NCBI RefSeq assembly: GCF_003399635.1
Contig: NZ_NBXB01000001.1
Span: 1 to 64,000, forward strand
Length of the DNA: 64,000 nt
Source of the DNA: Subtercola boreus
GTDB taxonomy: Bacteria; Actinomycetota; Actinomycetes; Actinomycetales; Microbacteriaceae
Reading direction: 5' to 3'
A program made the position numbers and the translations under genes. The notes under the pieces were generated by a model. The model was not told the origin of the DNA and ran no database searches. It worked only from the letters and a program-made list of their open reading frames with translations. This document shows, one piece after another, positions 50,747-60,047 of this stretch (its first letter is position 1; every line of letters begins with the position of its first letter).

Positions 50747-51988
50747 GTGGGTCTCAAACGGGTCGGTCTGGTGTCGTTGCACACCTCCCCTCTTGCGACT
50801 CCCGGATCGGGTGATGCCGGTGGGCTGAACGTCTACGTGGTGGCTCTGGCGGAGCAGCTCGCAGCGCTCGGGCTCGAGGTCGAACTCCTCACGCGCGCGG
50901 CCAGCCCCGATCATCCGGAGACCGGGTACACCAGTGCCGGAGTTCCGGTGCGGTTCCTGCGGGCGGGCCCTGCCGAGCCCGTGCCGAAAGACGATCTCGC
51001 CCGCCACATGAACGCGTTCCGGGATGCCCTGAGGGCTCTGCCGCGGTTCGATCTCCTGCATTCCCACTACTGGTTGTCGGGTGCCGGCGCCCTGATGGTG
51101 GCCGAGGAGCAGGGGATTCCGCACATCCAGAGCCTGCACACGGTCGCCGCCCTCAAGAACGAACACCTTGCGCCCGGAGACCGGCCGGAGCCGAACGAAC
51201 GGCTCTGGGCGGAGCAGAGGCTCGTGCAGGATTCGGCGGCGACGATTGCCTCGACCCTCGAGGAGGCCCGCGCGATCGTGCAAGCCTACGACGCGGAGAC
51301 CCTGCGTGTGAAGATCGTTCCCCCGGGGGTCGACACCGGACTGTTCCACCCGGTCAGGCAGGTGGACGGGCCGAGGATCTTCGACTGGCCGGCCCCTGTG
51401 GACGAGGAGAGGAGACGCGGCATACTCGTGCTCGGCCGCATCCAGCCGCTGAAGGGCCAGGATCTCGCCATCCGGGCTCTCGCTGAAATACCCGCCGAAC
51501 GCCGGCCCCTGCTCACCATCGCGGGGGCGCCGACGCCGGGTGAGAAGAAGTACGAGAAGTCGCTGCACACTCTCGTCGACGAACTCGGCCTGGCGGATGA
51601 CGTCGTGTTCGTCGGAACCCAGACCCGGGATGTCGCGGCCGAGCTCATCAGGCAGTCCGCACTGCTGCTCATCCCGTCGCACTCCGAGACGTTCGGGCTG
51701 GTCGCTCTCGAAGCGGCTGCATCGGGTACCCCTGTCATCGCCTCCCGCAGCACGGGAACGGGCAGTTCGGTCATCCACCGCTCCACAGGAGTGCTGCTCG
51801 GAACCCGCGACCCGGCCGCCTGGGGGCAGGCCATCGACGAGCTGCTCTCCGACCCCAGGCAGCTCGGTGCCCTCTCGCTCAAGGCGACCCGGCACGCGTT
51901 GCAGCACACCTGGAAGCTCACCGCCGAGCTCACGATGGTGGCCTACCGGGATGCCGTCAGGGAGAACCAGTGGCTTCGGCCGAGATGA
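50747..51988 (+). CDS. GT4 glycosyltransferase, MshA-like
   Basis: Encodes 413 residues. The N-terminus GLVSLHTSPLATPGSGDAGGLNVYV and FDLLHSHYWLSGAGALMVAEE are characteristic of the D-inositol-3-phosphate glycosyltransferase (MshA) branch; the C-terminal VLGRIQPLKGQDLAIRAL and HSETFGLVALEAAASGTPVIAS bind the sugar donor. Mycothiol biosynthesis is a reasonable guess, but related proteins have other roles. Start GTG 50747 is leaderless-type. Confidence 0.85.
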   Translation: MGLKRVGLVSLHTSPLATPGSGDAGGLNVYVVALAEQLAALGLEVELLTRAASPDHPETGYTSAGVPVRFLRAGPAEPVPKDDLARHMNAFRDALRALPRFDLLHSHYWLSGAGALMVAEEQGIPHIQSLHTVAALKNEHLAPGDRPEPNERLWAEQRLVQDSAATIASTLEEARAIVQAYDAETLRVKIVPPGVDTGLFHPVRQVDGPRIFDWPAPVDEERRRGILVLGRIQPLKGQDLAIRALAEIPAERRPLLTIAGAPTPGEKKYEKSLHTLVDELGLADDVVFVGTQTRDVAAELIRQSALLLIPSHSETFGLVALEAAASGTPVIASRSTGTGSSVIHRSTGVLLGTRDPAAWGQAIDELLSDPRQLGALSLKATRHALQHTWKLTAELTMVAYRDAVRENQWLRPR

Positions 51989-52064
51989 GCTGACGGAGCC
52001 AGGCATCCAGATCGGCCGCGGTCATCCTCGTTTACAACGACGGCGGCGACGACGACGAGCGCGA

Positions 52065-53501
52065 CTACGGCGAAGACGCGCGCGCAGCGAACCAGGCGAG
52101 CAGGCGGCGGGTCGCCTCCTGCTCGCCGAGCGGGCCCTCTTCGAGGCGCAGTTCCAGGAGGAAACGGTAGGCCTCGCCGACGTCACGGCCGGGCGTGAGG
52201 CCCAGGATCGCCATGATCTGTTCGCCGTTGAGGTCGGGCCGCGTCGAATCGAGCTCCTCCTGCGAGGCGAGCTCGGCGATCCGCGTCTCGAGGTCGTCGT
52301 AGGCAAACGACAGGCGATCGGCCTTCCGAACGTTCCGAGTGGTCACGTCTGCCCGCACCAGGATGTGCAGTCGCTCGAGGAGTGGGCCAGCATCCCGTAC
52401 ATAGCGGCGAACGGCTGAGTCGGTCCAGGCGCCGTCGGTGTAGCCGAAGAACCGCAGGTGCAGTTCGATCAGCCGCGCCACCGCCGCGATGGTGTCGTTG
52501 TCGAAACGCAGCGCCTTCAGCCGCTTCTTCGCAAGCTTCGACCCGACCAGGTCGTGGTGGTGGAACGACACGACCCCGCCGGGCTCGAGTCGCCTCGTTG
52601 CCGGCTTTCCGATGTCGTGGAGCAGCGCTGCGAGTCGCAGCACGAGATCGGGGGCGCCGTCGAACTGTCGCGAGCGCTCGAGGTCGATCGCCTGGTCGAG
52701 CACCGTCAGGCTGTGCTGGTAGACGTCTTTGTGGTGGTGGTGTTCGTCCATCTCGAGGCTGAGTGCGGGGATCTCGGGCAGCACGAAGGCGGCGAGCCCC
52801 GACTCGACCAGCAGTTCGATGCCGCGGCGAGGGGCCGGTGAGAGCAGCAGTTTACTCAGCTCCTCGTTGACGCGCTCGGCGCTGATGATCTCGATCCGAC
52901 CGGCCATCTCGTCGAGGGCGAACCGCGTCTCGTCGTCGACCGTGAAATCGAGCTGGGCGGTGAAACGCACGGCCCGGAGCATTCGGAGCGGGTCGTCGCC
53001 GAACGACACCTCGGGCGTCGACGGGGTTCGGAGCACACCGGCGAGCAGGTCATCCATTCCCCCGGAGGGATCGACGAGAACCAGCTCGGGGAGCTTCAGC
53101 GCGAGCGCGTTCACCGTGAAGTCACGCCGCAGCAGGTCGGCCTCGAGTGAGGTGCCGAACTCCACGGAAGGCTTACGACTGGCCTGGTCGTAGACATCCG
53201 AACGGTACGTCGTGATCTCCACCGTCTCACCGGCGATCCGCGCGCCGATCGTGCCGTAGGCCCGGCCGATGTCCCAGTGGGCGTCGGCGAGCGGCTTCAC
53301 GATCCGGAGGATCTCGTCGGGCGTCGCGTCCGTAGTGAGATCGAGGTCGTGCACGGTGCGGCCGAGGAAGGCATCGCGCACCGGCCCGCCGACGAGCGCG
53401 AGGTCGAAACCCGCCGCCCGGAACGCACCGGCGAGCTCGGAGATGGGCGACGATGCCGCCAGTTCGGCCAGGAAGCTGAGGGAGTCTGCCACGGAACGCA
53501 C
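52065..53501 (-). CDS. CCA tRNA nucleotidyltransferase
   Basis: Encodes 478 residues. The class II nucleotidyltransferase core LALVGGPVRDAFLGRTVHDLDL is followed by the RNA-binding neck and an HD-domain (MDEHHHHKDVYQHSLTVL; AALLHDIGKPAT). Adds or repairs the 3' CCA of tRNA. GTG 53501 follows TAGGGT by 7-12 nt (53508-53513), so it is leaderless. Divergent from the DUF6049 gene. Confidence 0.93.
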   Translation of the reverse strand: MRSVADSLSFLAELAASSPISELAGAFRAAGFDLALVGGPVRDAFLGRTVHDLDLTTDATPDEILRIVKPLADAHWDIGRAYGTIGARIAGETVEITTYRSDVYDQASRKPSVEFGTSLEADLLRRDFTVNALALKLPELVLVDPSGGMDDLLAGVLRTPSTPEVSFGDDPLRMLRAVRFTAQLDFTVDDETRFALDEMAGRIEIISAERVNEELSKLLLSPAPRRGIELLVESGLAAFVLPEIPALSLEMDEHHHHKDVYQHSLTVLDQAIDLERSRQFDGAPDLVLRLAALLHDIGKPATRRLEPGGVVSFHHHDLVGSKLAKKRLKALRFDNDTIAAVARLIELHLRFFGYTDGAWTDSAVRRYVRDAGPLLERLHILVRADVTTRNVRKADRLSFAYDDLETRIAELASQEELDSTRPDLNGEQIMAILGLTPGRDVGEAYRFLLELRLEEGPLGEQEATRRLLAWFAARASSP

Positions 53502-53507
53502 CCCGTC

Positions 53508-53573
53508 ACCCTACTGGCCGAAGCTGCCGACCAGCGAGGCCTACGTGCCCTCCTCAGGCCGACACCCTAGAAT
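53508..53573. promoter_or_regulatory. divergent leaderless promoters, CCA-transferase gene and DUF6049 gene
   Basis: TAGGGT (minus strand, 53508-53513) precedes the CCA-transferase GTG, and TAGAAT (plus strand, 53568-53573) lies 8-13 nt before the DUF6049 ATG at 53581. Both genes appear to be read from back-to-back promoters in an 79-bp gap. Confidence 0.6.
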
Positions 53574-53580
53574 CACTGGC

Positions 53581-56010
53581 ATGGATGCGGCGTTAGATTC
53601 GGGCGTCCGCCGCAGCCCGAGACGTGACTTCCGGCTGGCCCCGGCGGGCCGGTTCGGTCGTCTGGCGGCGGTTGTCGCGGTCGTCACGCTTGCACTGCTC
53701 TGGATGCTCGGCGGCACCGTCCCGGCCGAAGCCGCAAGCACGCCCGCACCCTCTGCGCCTGTCACCGCTGCGCCCGCGACCACCTCCCCCACCGGCGATG
53801 CGAACACCGGCCCCGCCGCTCCGACCGGCAGCACAGCCGCGACCGGCACCGTCGTCGTGTCTCTCGCCCCCGACAGCGCCGGAGTGCTGGCGGCCGGAGC
53901 CGACCTGGCCGTCACAGTGAGCATCGCCAACACGACGGGCTCCGCGCTGCCACCGGGGAGCATCCACCTCTGGCTCGACCGCACCCCCCTCAGCACCCGG
54001 GACGATCTGAGCACCTGGCTCACCCCCTCGACGAGCTCGACGCAGTCACGCGACTCCGTGGCGACAGACGTGGCCGCACCCGGGCTGGCTGCTGGCGCGA
54101 CCGGCACCTTCCGGGCGACGCTTCCCGCCGCCGAGCTCAGGCTCAACACCTTCGGGGCCTACGGGATCGAGGCCACCTACACCGCTGAGACAACCCTCGT
54201 CGACACCCGGAACACCGTCGTCTGGTCGGCCGGTTCTCCCGAACGGGAGACCTCGGTCGCGGCGATCATGCCGCTCACCGCCCCCGCCGGCGCGCAGGGG
54301 CTGCTCACCGCAGCAGAGCTCAACACGTACACCTCAGCCGGCGGTGTGCTCGCCCGCAAGCTCGACTCGGTCGTCGACCGGCCTGTCACGCTCGCGATCG
54401 ATCCGATGGTCATCGTCTCGATCCGGGTGCTCGGCACTGCTGCACCGCAGTCGTCGCTCGACTGGTTGGCCCGGCTCGCGTCCGCCACGAACCCCACGTT
54501 CCCGCTGTCGTACGCCGACTCCGACATCGCGATCGAGCGCCAGGCCGGCGCCGCGAACCTGCTCACGCCGACGTCCTTCGACTACGCACTCTCGAGCGCC
54601 AACTTCCAGGTCACGCCGACACCCGATCCGTTCGCCCTGCCGGGGCAGGTGGCGACGGATGCCGCGGGCACGGGCTCCGGCTCGGCGACCACCACCACGA
54701 CCAGCACGTCGACCAGCACCGGTGCCACCGCGGCCCCCGCCACCCCGGGCTCCACCCCTACACCCACCACCGCGCCGGCGCCCGGCTCACTGCCCACCCT
54801 CGCCGACCTCACCGCCTGGAACTACACCCGCACCGACGTCGCCTGGCCCGCAGCCGGCACCGTGACGACCGACGACCTCAACTTCTTCGCAGCCGCAGGG
54901 CTCGGAACGAGCATCCTGAGCACCGACAACGTGGCCCTGCCCGCCTCAGAGGACAACCTCACGCCCAGCGCCCCAGCCACCATCGGTGACAAGAGCGCCG
55001 TGCTCGTCGATGCCGGGCTCTCGGATGCCCTGCAGACGGCCGCCGCAGCAACGACCGACACGGGGCTCGACGCGGCCCTGGCCGAAGTGTCCGGCATGCT
55101 CGCGATCGCCGACGCCGAGGGCGGCCAGGGGCCGCCAGCACTCGTGGTCGACCTCGGCAGGCAGGCTCCCGCCACGGCGTTCGGTGTCGGCCGGGCCCTC
55201 GACCTCGTCGAGTCGCTGCCCTGGTCGGCGAACCGCGGGCTCTCCGACGTGCTCAGCGTGCCGAGCCTCGGCGTCAGCGTGAAGAACAGCGACGAGCCGG
55301 CCACGCGGCGGGACACCGTTGCCGCAATGCTCGACTTCGAGCGCCAGGTCGGGGACTTCGCCTCCGTGCTGGCCACGCCCGAACTCCTCACCGGCAGACA
55401 GCGCGCAACCCTGCTCGCGGTGCTCGCGCAGTCCTGGTCTGCTGACCCGACCGGCCGCACGGCGGCCGAGGCCGACTACGCGAACCTCACGACGACGACG
55501 CTCGACTCGGTCAAGATCATCGACGGCAGCAACATCAACCTCTTCGCCACGAGCAGCGAGGTGCCCGTGCTCATCAGCAACGATCTCAACCAGCCCGTCA
55601 CCGTCGAGCTGCAGGTCACCCCCTCGAACGGTCGCCTCGTCGTGGAACCGGGGCGCATCGAGGTCGTGGTCGAGGCGAAGTCGCAGAAGACGGCCCGCGT
55701 GCCCGTGAAGGCTGCGGTGGCGAGCGGCCAGGTCGACCTGCGCCTCGAGATCTTCAGCCCGTCAGGTGTCTCCATCAACCAGGCAGCACCGCGCCAGATC
55801 AATGTGAGCGCGGACTGGGAGGGCATCGGCACGATCGTGATCGGCGTCCTGGCCGCCGCCCTGCTGGCTTTCGGCATCGTGCGGCAGGTTCTGAAGCGCC
55901 GACGGGCGAAGGCCGCGTGCGCTGCCGAGTCGGTGTCTCCCGCGAGGGCCTCGGATTCTCCCCCCGCGGCTCCGGATGCTCCCCCCACCGAAAGCGGATC
56001 CGATGGCTGA
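53581..56010 (+). CDS. DUF6049 family surface protein
   Basis: Encodes 809 residues: N-terminal membrane segment (LAAVVAVVTLALLWMLGG, about 30-47), a long Ala/Thr/Ser-rich extracellular region with a TTTTTSTSTSTG linker near 375-390, and a C-terminal segment (GTIVIGVLAAALLAFGIV) followed by a basic tail. This domain sits next to murJ in many actinobacteria; its role is unknown, possibly in wall synthesis or export of a murein factor. Leaderless ATG 53581. Overlaps murJ by 8 bp. Confidence 0.85.
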   Translation: MDAALDSGVRRSPRRDFRLAPAGRFGRLAAVVAVVTLALLWMLGGTVPAEAASTPAPSAPVTAAPATTSPTGDANTGPAAPTGSTAATGTVVVSLAPDSAGVLAAGADLAVTVSIANTTGSALPPGSIHLWLDRTPLSTRDDLSTWLTPSTSSTQSRDSVATDVAAPGLAAGATGTFRATLPAAELRLNTFGAYGIEATYTAETTLVDTRNTVVWSAGSPERETSVAAIMPLTAPAGAQGLLTAAELNTYTSAGGVLARKLDSVVDRPVTLAIDPMVIVSIRVLGTAAPQSSLDWLARLASATNPTFPLSYADSDIAIERQAGAANLLTPTSFDYALSSANFQVTPTPDPFALPGQVATDAAGTGSGSATTTTTSTSTSTGATAAPATPGSTPTPTTAPAPGSLPTLADLTAWNYTRTDVAWPAAGTVTTDDLNFFAAAGLGTSILSTDNVALPASEDNLTPSAPATIGDKSAVLVDAGLSDALQTAAAATTDTGLDAALAEVSGMLAIADAEGGQGPPALVVDLGRQAPATAFGVGRALDLVESLPWSANRGLSDVLSVPSLGVSVKNSDEPATRRDTVAAMLDFERQVGDFASVLATPELLTGRQRATLLAVLAQSWSADPTGRTAAEADYANLTTTTLDSVKIIDGSNINLFATSSEVPVLISNDLNQPVTVELQVTPSNGRLVVEPGRIEVVVEAKSQKTARVPVKAAVASGQVDLRLEIFSPSGVSINQAAPRQINVSADWEGIGTIVIGVLAAALLAFGIVRQVLKRRRAKAACAAESVSPARASDSPPAAPDAPPTESGSDG

Positions 56011-57622
56011 GCGCAGCATCGTCCGTTCCAGCACCCTGCTCGCCGGTGGCACGATCATCTCGCGCATCCTCGGGTTCATCAAGGCCATCGTTCTGGCGGG
56101 AGCCATCGGCCTCGCCGCATCCGGTGACGCCTTCGCAGCGGGAAACCAGCTGCCGAACACGATCTACGTCATCGTCGCCGGCGGCGCCCTGAGCGCCGTT
56201 CTGGTCCCACAGATCGTCCGCAGCGCCCTGCACTCAGACGGCGGGGTCGCATACATCAACAAGCTCGTCACCATCGCCCTCCTGGTGCTCGCCGCGGCAG
56301 CGCTTGTCGCCACGCTGCTGGCTCCCCTGCTGGTGCGGGTCACCGTGTCGGGGCTCACACCCGAGCAGACCGACCTGGCCATCGCCTTCGCCTACTGGTG
56401 CCTTCCCCAGATCTTCTTCTACGGGGTCTACACGATCCTCGGCGAAGTGCTGAACGCCCGCAACTCCTTCGGTCCCTTCACTCTGGCGCCGATCCTCAAC
56501 AACATCGTCGCGCTCGCCGGGCTCGTCGTGTTCATCGCGGTGTTCGGCTCCGACCCGAACGGTTACCTGCCACTCAGCTGGTGGACGCCCTCCTCCATCG
56601 CCTTGCTGGCCGGCTCAGCCACACTCGGCATCGGCGTTCAGGGGCTCGTTCTGTTCTTCTTCTGGCGGCGCGTGGGCCTCCGCTACCGGCCCGACTTCCG
56701 CTGGCGCGGGGTGGGGCTCAAGGAGACAGGCAGGATTGCCAGCTGGTCGTTCGGCATGATCCTCGTCACCACTGCCGCAGGGCTGGTCGAGACCAACGTG
56801 GTCTCGACCGCATCCGGAGACGGCAAGGCCTCGCTCGCCGTGCTGGCGAACGCGTGGCTGATCTTCATGCTGCCGCACTCGGTTGTCGCCGTTTCGATCG
56901 CCACCGCCTACTTCACGCGGATGAGCGAGAACGCCTCGATCGGCAGTACGGAGGGTGTGCGGGCCGACCTCTCGGCCTCGATCCGGCAGATCACCGTCAT
57001 CATGTTGCTGGCCGGCACGGTTCTGGTCGTTGTGGCCTTCCCGTTCGGACGCGTGATGATCGACTCGTTCTCCGGGGCGACCGGCATCGGCTCCGTGCTC
57101 ATCGCTTTTCTTCTCGGCCTACCCGCCTTCAGCATTCTGTTCGTTCTCCAACGGGCCTTCTTCGCCCTCGGCGACACCCGCACCCCGTTCTTCACCAACC
57201 TGTTCCAGGCGATCGTCTTCTCGATCGGCAGCCTGCTCGTACTGGTTCTCGTGCCCAAGGAGTTCGTCGGCGTCGGCGTGGCGCTCTGCCTCTCCGGCGC
57301 CGGCACCCTCCAGACACTTCTGGCGGCGTTCATCATGCGTCGAAAACTCGGCGGCGGCGGTCGCCGGGTGGTTTCGAGCTTCGGCAAGGATGCCCTCGCC
57401 GCCGTTCCCGCCGCGGCGACGGGTGTCGTGGTGTTCCTGCTCTTCGGCGGGGCGTCGGCCGACGGCTTCGCCCTCTCCGGCCGACTCCAGGCCATCGTCG
57501 TGATGGTGATCGTTGGCGCTGCCATGGCGCTGGTGTATCTCGGCGGTCTGCGGGTGCTGCGCTCATCCGAGCTGACGGATGCCCTGCGACCCATCCTCGG
57601 CCGACTCAGACGGAGCGCGTAG
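56003..57622 (+). CDS. murJ: lipid II flippase MurJ
   Basis: Encodes 539 residues with about fourteen hydrophobic segments of the MviN/MOP family. RILGFIKAIVLAGAIGLAASGDAFAAGNQLPN near the start, WCLPQIFFYGVYTILGEVLNARN and FALGDTRTPFFTN later are conserved. Flips lipid II for peptidoglycan synthesis. ATG 56003 lies inside the DUF6049 end, so the two are coupled. Overlaps the convergent hydrolase gene by 17 bp. Confidence 0.92.
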   Translation: MAERSIVRSSTLLAGGTIISRILGFIKAIVLAGAIGLAASGDAFAAGNQLPNTIYVIVAGGALSAVLVPQIVRSALHSDGGVAYINKLVTIALLVLAAAALVATLLAPLLVRVTVSGLTPEQTDLAIAFAYWCLPQIFFYGVYTILGEVLNARNSFGPFTLAPILNNIVALAGLVVFIAVFGSDPNGYLPLSWWTPSSIALLAGSATLGIGVQGLVLFFFWRRVGLRYRPDFRWRGVGLKETGRIASWSFGMILVTTAAGLVETNVVSTASGDGKASLAVLANAWLIFMLPHSVVAVSIATAYFTRMSENASIGSTEGVRADLSASIRQITVIMLLAGTVLVVVAFPFGRVMIDSFSGATGIGSVLIAFLLGLPAFSILFVLQRAFFALGDTRTPFFTNLFQAIVFSIGSLLVLVLVPKEFVGVGVALCLSGAGTLQTLLAAFIMRRKLGGGGRRVVSSFGKDALAAVPAAATGVVVFLLFGGASADGFALSGRLQAIVVMVIVGAAMALVYLGGLRVLRSSELTDALRPILGRLRRSA

Positions 57623-58412
57623 CGTCGATCCCGGCCAGGAACGGCTGCACGAGCTCCAGCACCGGGCCCGACGGGAACAGCGTGTCACCGTGCCCGCGCC
57701 CGGGGAGCGGCTCGAAGCGCGCGTGCGGCATCAGCTCCGCGGCACGCTCGGAGTCGATGTAGCGCTGCCGGTCATCCGTGCCCGCCAGCAGCAGAGCCGG
57801 GGTCTGGATGCTCGCAAGCCTCTTCTCGTCCACACCCTGTTCGACAGCCAACTGACGGAAGTACGCCTGCAGCGCGACCGGGTCGTTCGCGAGGAAGGCG
57901 TTCGTCGTGGCCGGATCGATCGTGACACCCGCCTCTGCCTCCCAGCCGTCCAGGAACGCACGCATCCCGCCCGATTCGAGCGCCTCGTCGTAGCCCGGAA
58001 AGAACAGAGAGCTCACGGTTCCCTCCCCCAGGCGGTAGGTCCCACCGGCCGAGATGAGCGAGAGCATCCGTTCGGGGTGCGCGTCGGCCAGGGAGAACCC
58101 CACCCGGGCGCCGAACGAGTAGCCCATGAAGTGCGCGGCGTCGATTCCGGCGGCGTCGTACACCGTGAGGAGATCCTGGATTACGAGCGTCATCGCGTAG
58201 TCGGCGGGGCCGTGCGGCTTGCCGCTCAGGCCGTGCCCGCGCATGTCGACGAGGATCAGCCGGTAGTCGTTCCGGAGCGCCTTCACGTAGCCGAACCCGC
58301 GCCAGATGGCCCGCGACAGGGCCGACCCGTGCACGAGCACGAGCGGCGTGCCGGTGCCGGCCTCCTGGTACGCAATGCGTGTGCCGTCGACGGGATTGAA
58401 TGCTTCGCTCAC
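57606..58412 (-). CDS. alpha/beta hydrolase
   Basis: Encodes 268 residues. Oxyanion-hole VLVHGSALS, nucleophile elbow GYSFGAR (Ser), Asp in LLLAGTDDRQR and His in GRGHGDT give a full triad. Substrate unknown. Start GTG 58412 with CATGAT at 58419-58424 is leaderless-type; the frame upstream is open but passes through the promoter. Convergent with murJ. Confidence 0.88.
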   Translation of the reverse strand: MSEAFNPVDGTRIAYQEAGTGTPLVLVHGSALSRAIWRGFGYVKALRNDYRLILVDMRGHGLSGKPHGPADYAMTLVIQDLLTVYDAAGIDAAHFMGYSFGARVGFSLADAHPERMLSLISAGGTYRLGEGTVSSLFFPGYDEALESGGMRAFLDGWEAEAGVTIDPATTNAFLANDPVALQAYFRQLAVEQGVDEKRLASIQTPALLLAGTDDRQRYIDSERAAELMPHARFEPLPGRGHGDTLFPSGPVLELVQPFLAGIDATRSV

Positions 58413-58531
58413 CCTCCCATCATGCCTGTGCGCAAACCCCGAGCGCTGGAATACGCGACGGTTAGGATGTGTTGAAGCCTTCAGTACCACAGAAGCCGGT
58501 GACGCCGTCGCCGCAATCAAGGAGCTTGTCG

Positions 58532-59533
58532 ATGCGACAGATCATCATCATCGGGTCCGGTCCTGCCGGGTTCACTGCAGCAATCTACGCCGCGCGCGCG
58601 GGCCTCGAGCCTCTGCTGATCGCGTCGAGCGTCGAAGCCGGCGGTGAGCTCATGAAGACCACGGAGGTCGAGAACTTCCCGGGCTTCCCCGAGGGCATCC
58701 AGGGCCCCGACCTCATGACCAAGCTGCAGGAGCAGGCCGAGAAGTTCGGCACAGAGGTTCTTCTCGACGATGTGACGAGCGTCGACTTCTCCGGCGACAT
58801 CAAGAAGGTCTCCACGGGCTACAGCGGCGACTTCGAAGCCCAGGCCATCATCTTCTCCACGGGTTCCGCCTACCGCAAGCTCGGTCTTGACGACGAAGAG
58901 CGCCTGAGCGGCCGTGGAGTCTCCTGGTGTGCCACCTGCGACGGGTTCTTCTTTAAGAAGAAGACGATCGCCGTGATCGGCGGCGGCGATTCTGCAATGG
59001 AGGAGGCGACCTTCCTCACGCGCTTCGCCGACAAGGTCTACCTCATCCACCGCAAGGACACCCTGCGGGCATCCAAGATCATGCAGGAGCGTGCGTTCGC
59101 GAACGACAAGATCGAGTTCGTCTTCAACTCGGCCGTCGTCGGTATCAGCGGCGAGAACACGGTCGAGAGCCTGAAGCTCGAGAACACGGTCACCGGTGAG
59201 CTGAGCGAACTTCCCGTACAGGGCCTGTTCGTGGCGATCGGCAACGACCCGCGCACCCACCTGGTGCACGGCCAGCTCGACCTCACGACGTCCGGCACGA
59301 TCGCGGTTGCCGGCCGCTCGTCGAAGACCAACATCGCGGGCGTGTTCGCGGCCGGCGACGTCATCGACGACACCTACCGCCAGGCTGCGACTGCTGCGGC
59401 CTCCGGTACCGTTGCTGCCCTGGACGCCGAGCACTACCTCGCCGGTCTCGCCGAGGCGTCGGCGATCGCCGAGTTGCGCGACGCAGAGGCTGAGATCGAG
59501 CTCATCGATTCCCTGCAGTCCACCCAGTCCTGA
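58532..59533 (+). CDS. trxB: thioredoxin-disulfide reductase
   Basis: Encodes 333 residues. FAD motif GSGPAGFTAAIYAARAG, the redox CATC and the NADPH motif GGGDSAMEEA are all present. Reduces thioredoxin with NADPH. The start ATG 58532 follows AAGGAG; an upstream ATG is in frame but lacks a site. The trxA gene follows after 44 bp. Confidence 0.95.
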   Translation: MRQIIIIGSGPAGFTAAIYAARAGLEPLLIASSVEAGGELMKTTEVENFPGFPEGIQGPDLMTKLQEQAEKFGTEVLLDDVTSVDFSGDIKKVSTGYSGDFEAQAIIFSTGSAYRKLGLDDEERLSGRGVSWCATCDGFFFKKKTIAVIGGGDSAMEEATFLTRFADKVYLIHRKDTLRASKIMQERAFANDKIEFVFNSAVVGISGENTVESLKLENTVTGELSELPVQGLFVAIGNDPRTHLVHGQLDLTTSGTIAVAGRSSKTNIAGVFAAGDVIDDTYRQAATAAASGTVAALDAEHYLAGLAEASAIAELRDAEAEIELIDSLQSTQS

Positions 59534-59577
59534 ATCCCCCGATCACAATCGTTTTCAAACAAGAGAGTGAGTAAACA

Positions 59578-59904
59578 ATGTCAAATGCGTCAGCAGTGAC
59601 CGATGCCAGCTTCGAAGCCGATGTACTGAACTCGGACGAAACGATCCTCGTCGACTTCTGGGCCGAGTGGTGTGGCCCCTGCCGCGCCGTCTCGCCCATC
59701 CTCGACCAGATCGCATCTGAGCACTCGAGCAAGATCAAGATCGTCAAGCTCAACGTCGACGAGAACCCGCAGACGGCTGCGAAGTACCAGATCACGTCGA
59801 TCCCCGCCATGAAGGTGTACCGCGGCGGAGAGGTCGTCAAGACCATCATCGGTGCCAAGCCGAAGGCTGCGCTCGAGAGCGACCTGGCCGCCTACCTCGC
59901 CTAG
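59578..59904 (+). CDS. trxA: thioredoxin
   Basis: Encodes 108 residues. The active site WCGPCR and the ILVDFWAEWCGPC start and the cis-Pro (TSIPAMKVY) are intact. Electron donor for cytosolic disulfides. Adjacent trxB supplies electrons. Followed by a strong terminator. Confidence 0.96.
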   Translation: MSNASAVTDASFEADVLNSDETILVDFWAEWCGPCRAVSPILDQIASEHSSKIKIVKLNVDENPQTAAKYQITSIPAMKVYRGGEVVKTIIGAKPKAALESDLAAYLA

Positions 59905-59966
59905 AGCGAGGGTCACGACAGAACCGCACGAGCCCGATCGGCAGCACGACCGCCCGTCAGGCCCCC

Positions 59967-60010
59967 AGGGTCCGGACCACACGATGTGGGTCCGGACCCT
60001 TTTTCTTTTT
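59967..60010 (+). terminator. Rho-independent terminator after trxA
   Basis: AGGGTCCGGACC (59967-59978) pairs with GGTCCGGACCCT (59989-60000) around a short loop, followed by CTTTTTCTTTTT (T-rich, 60000-60010). Ends the trxB-trxA unit. Confidence 0.9.
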
Positions 60011-60047
60011 CGATAGCATGGAATTTCGCCTCTTGATGGAAGTGCAC

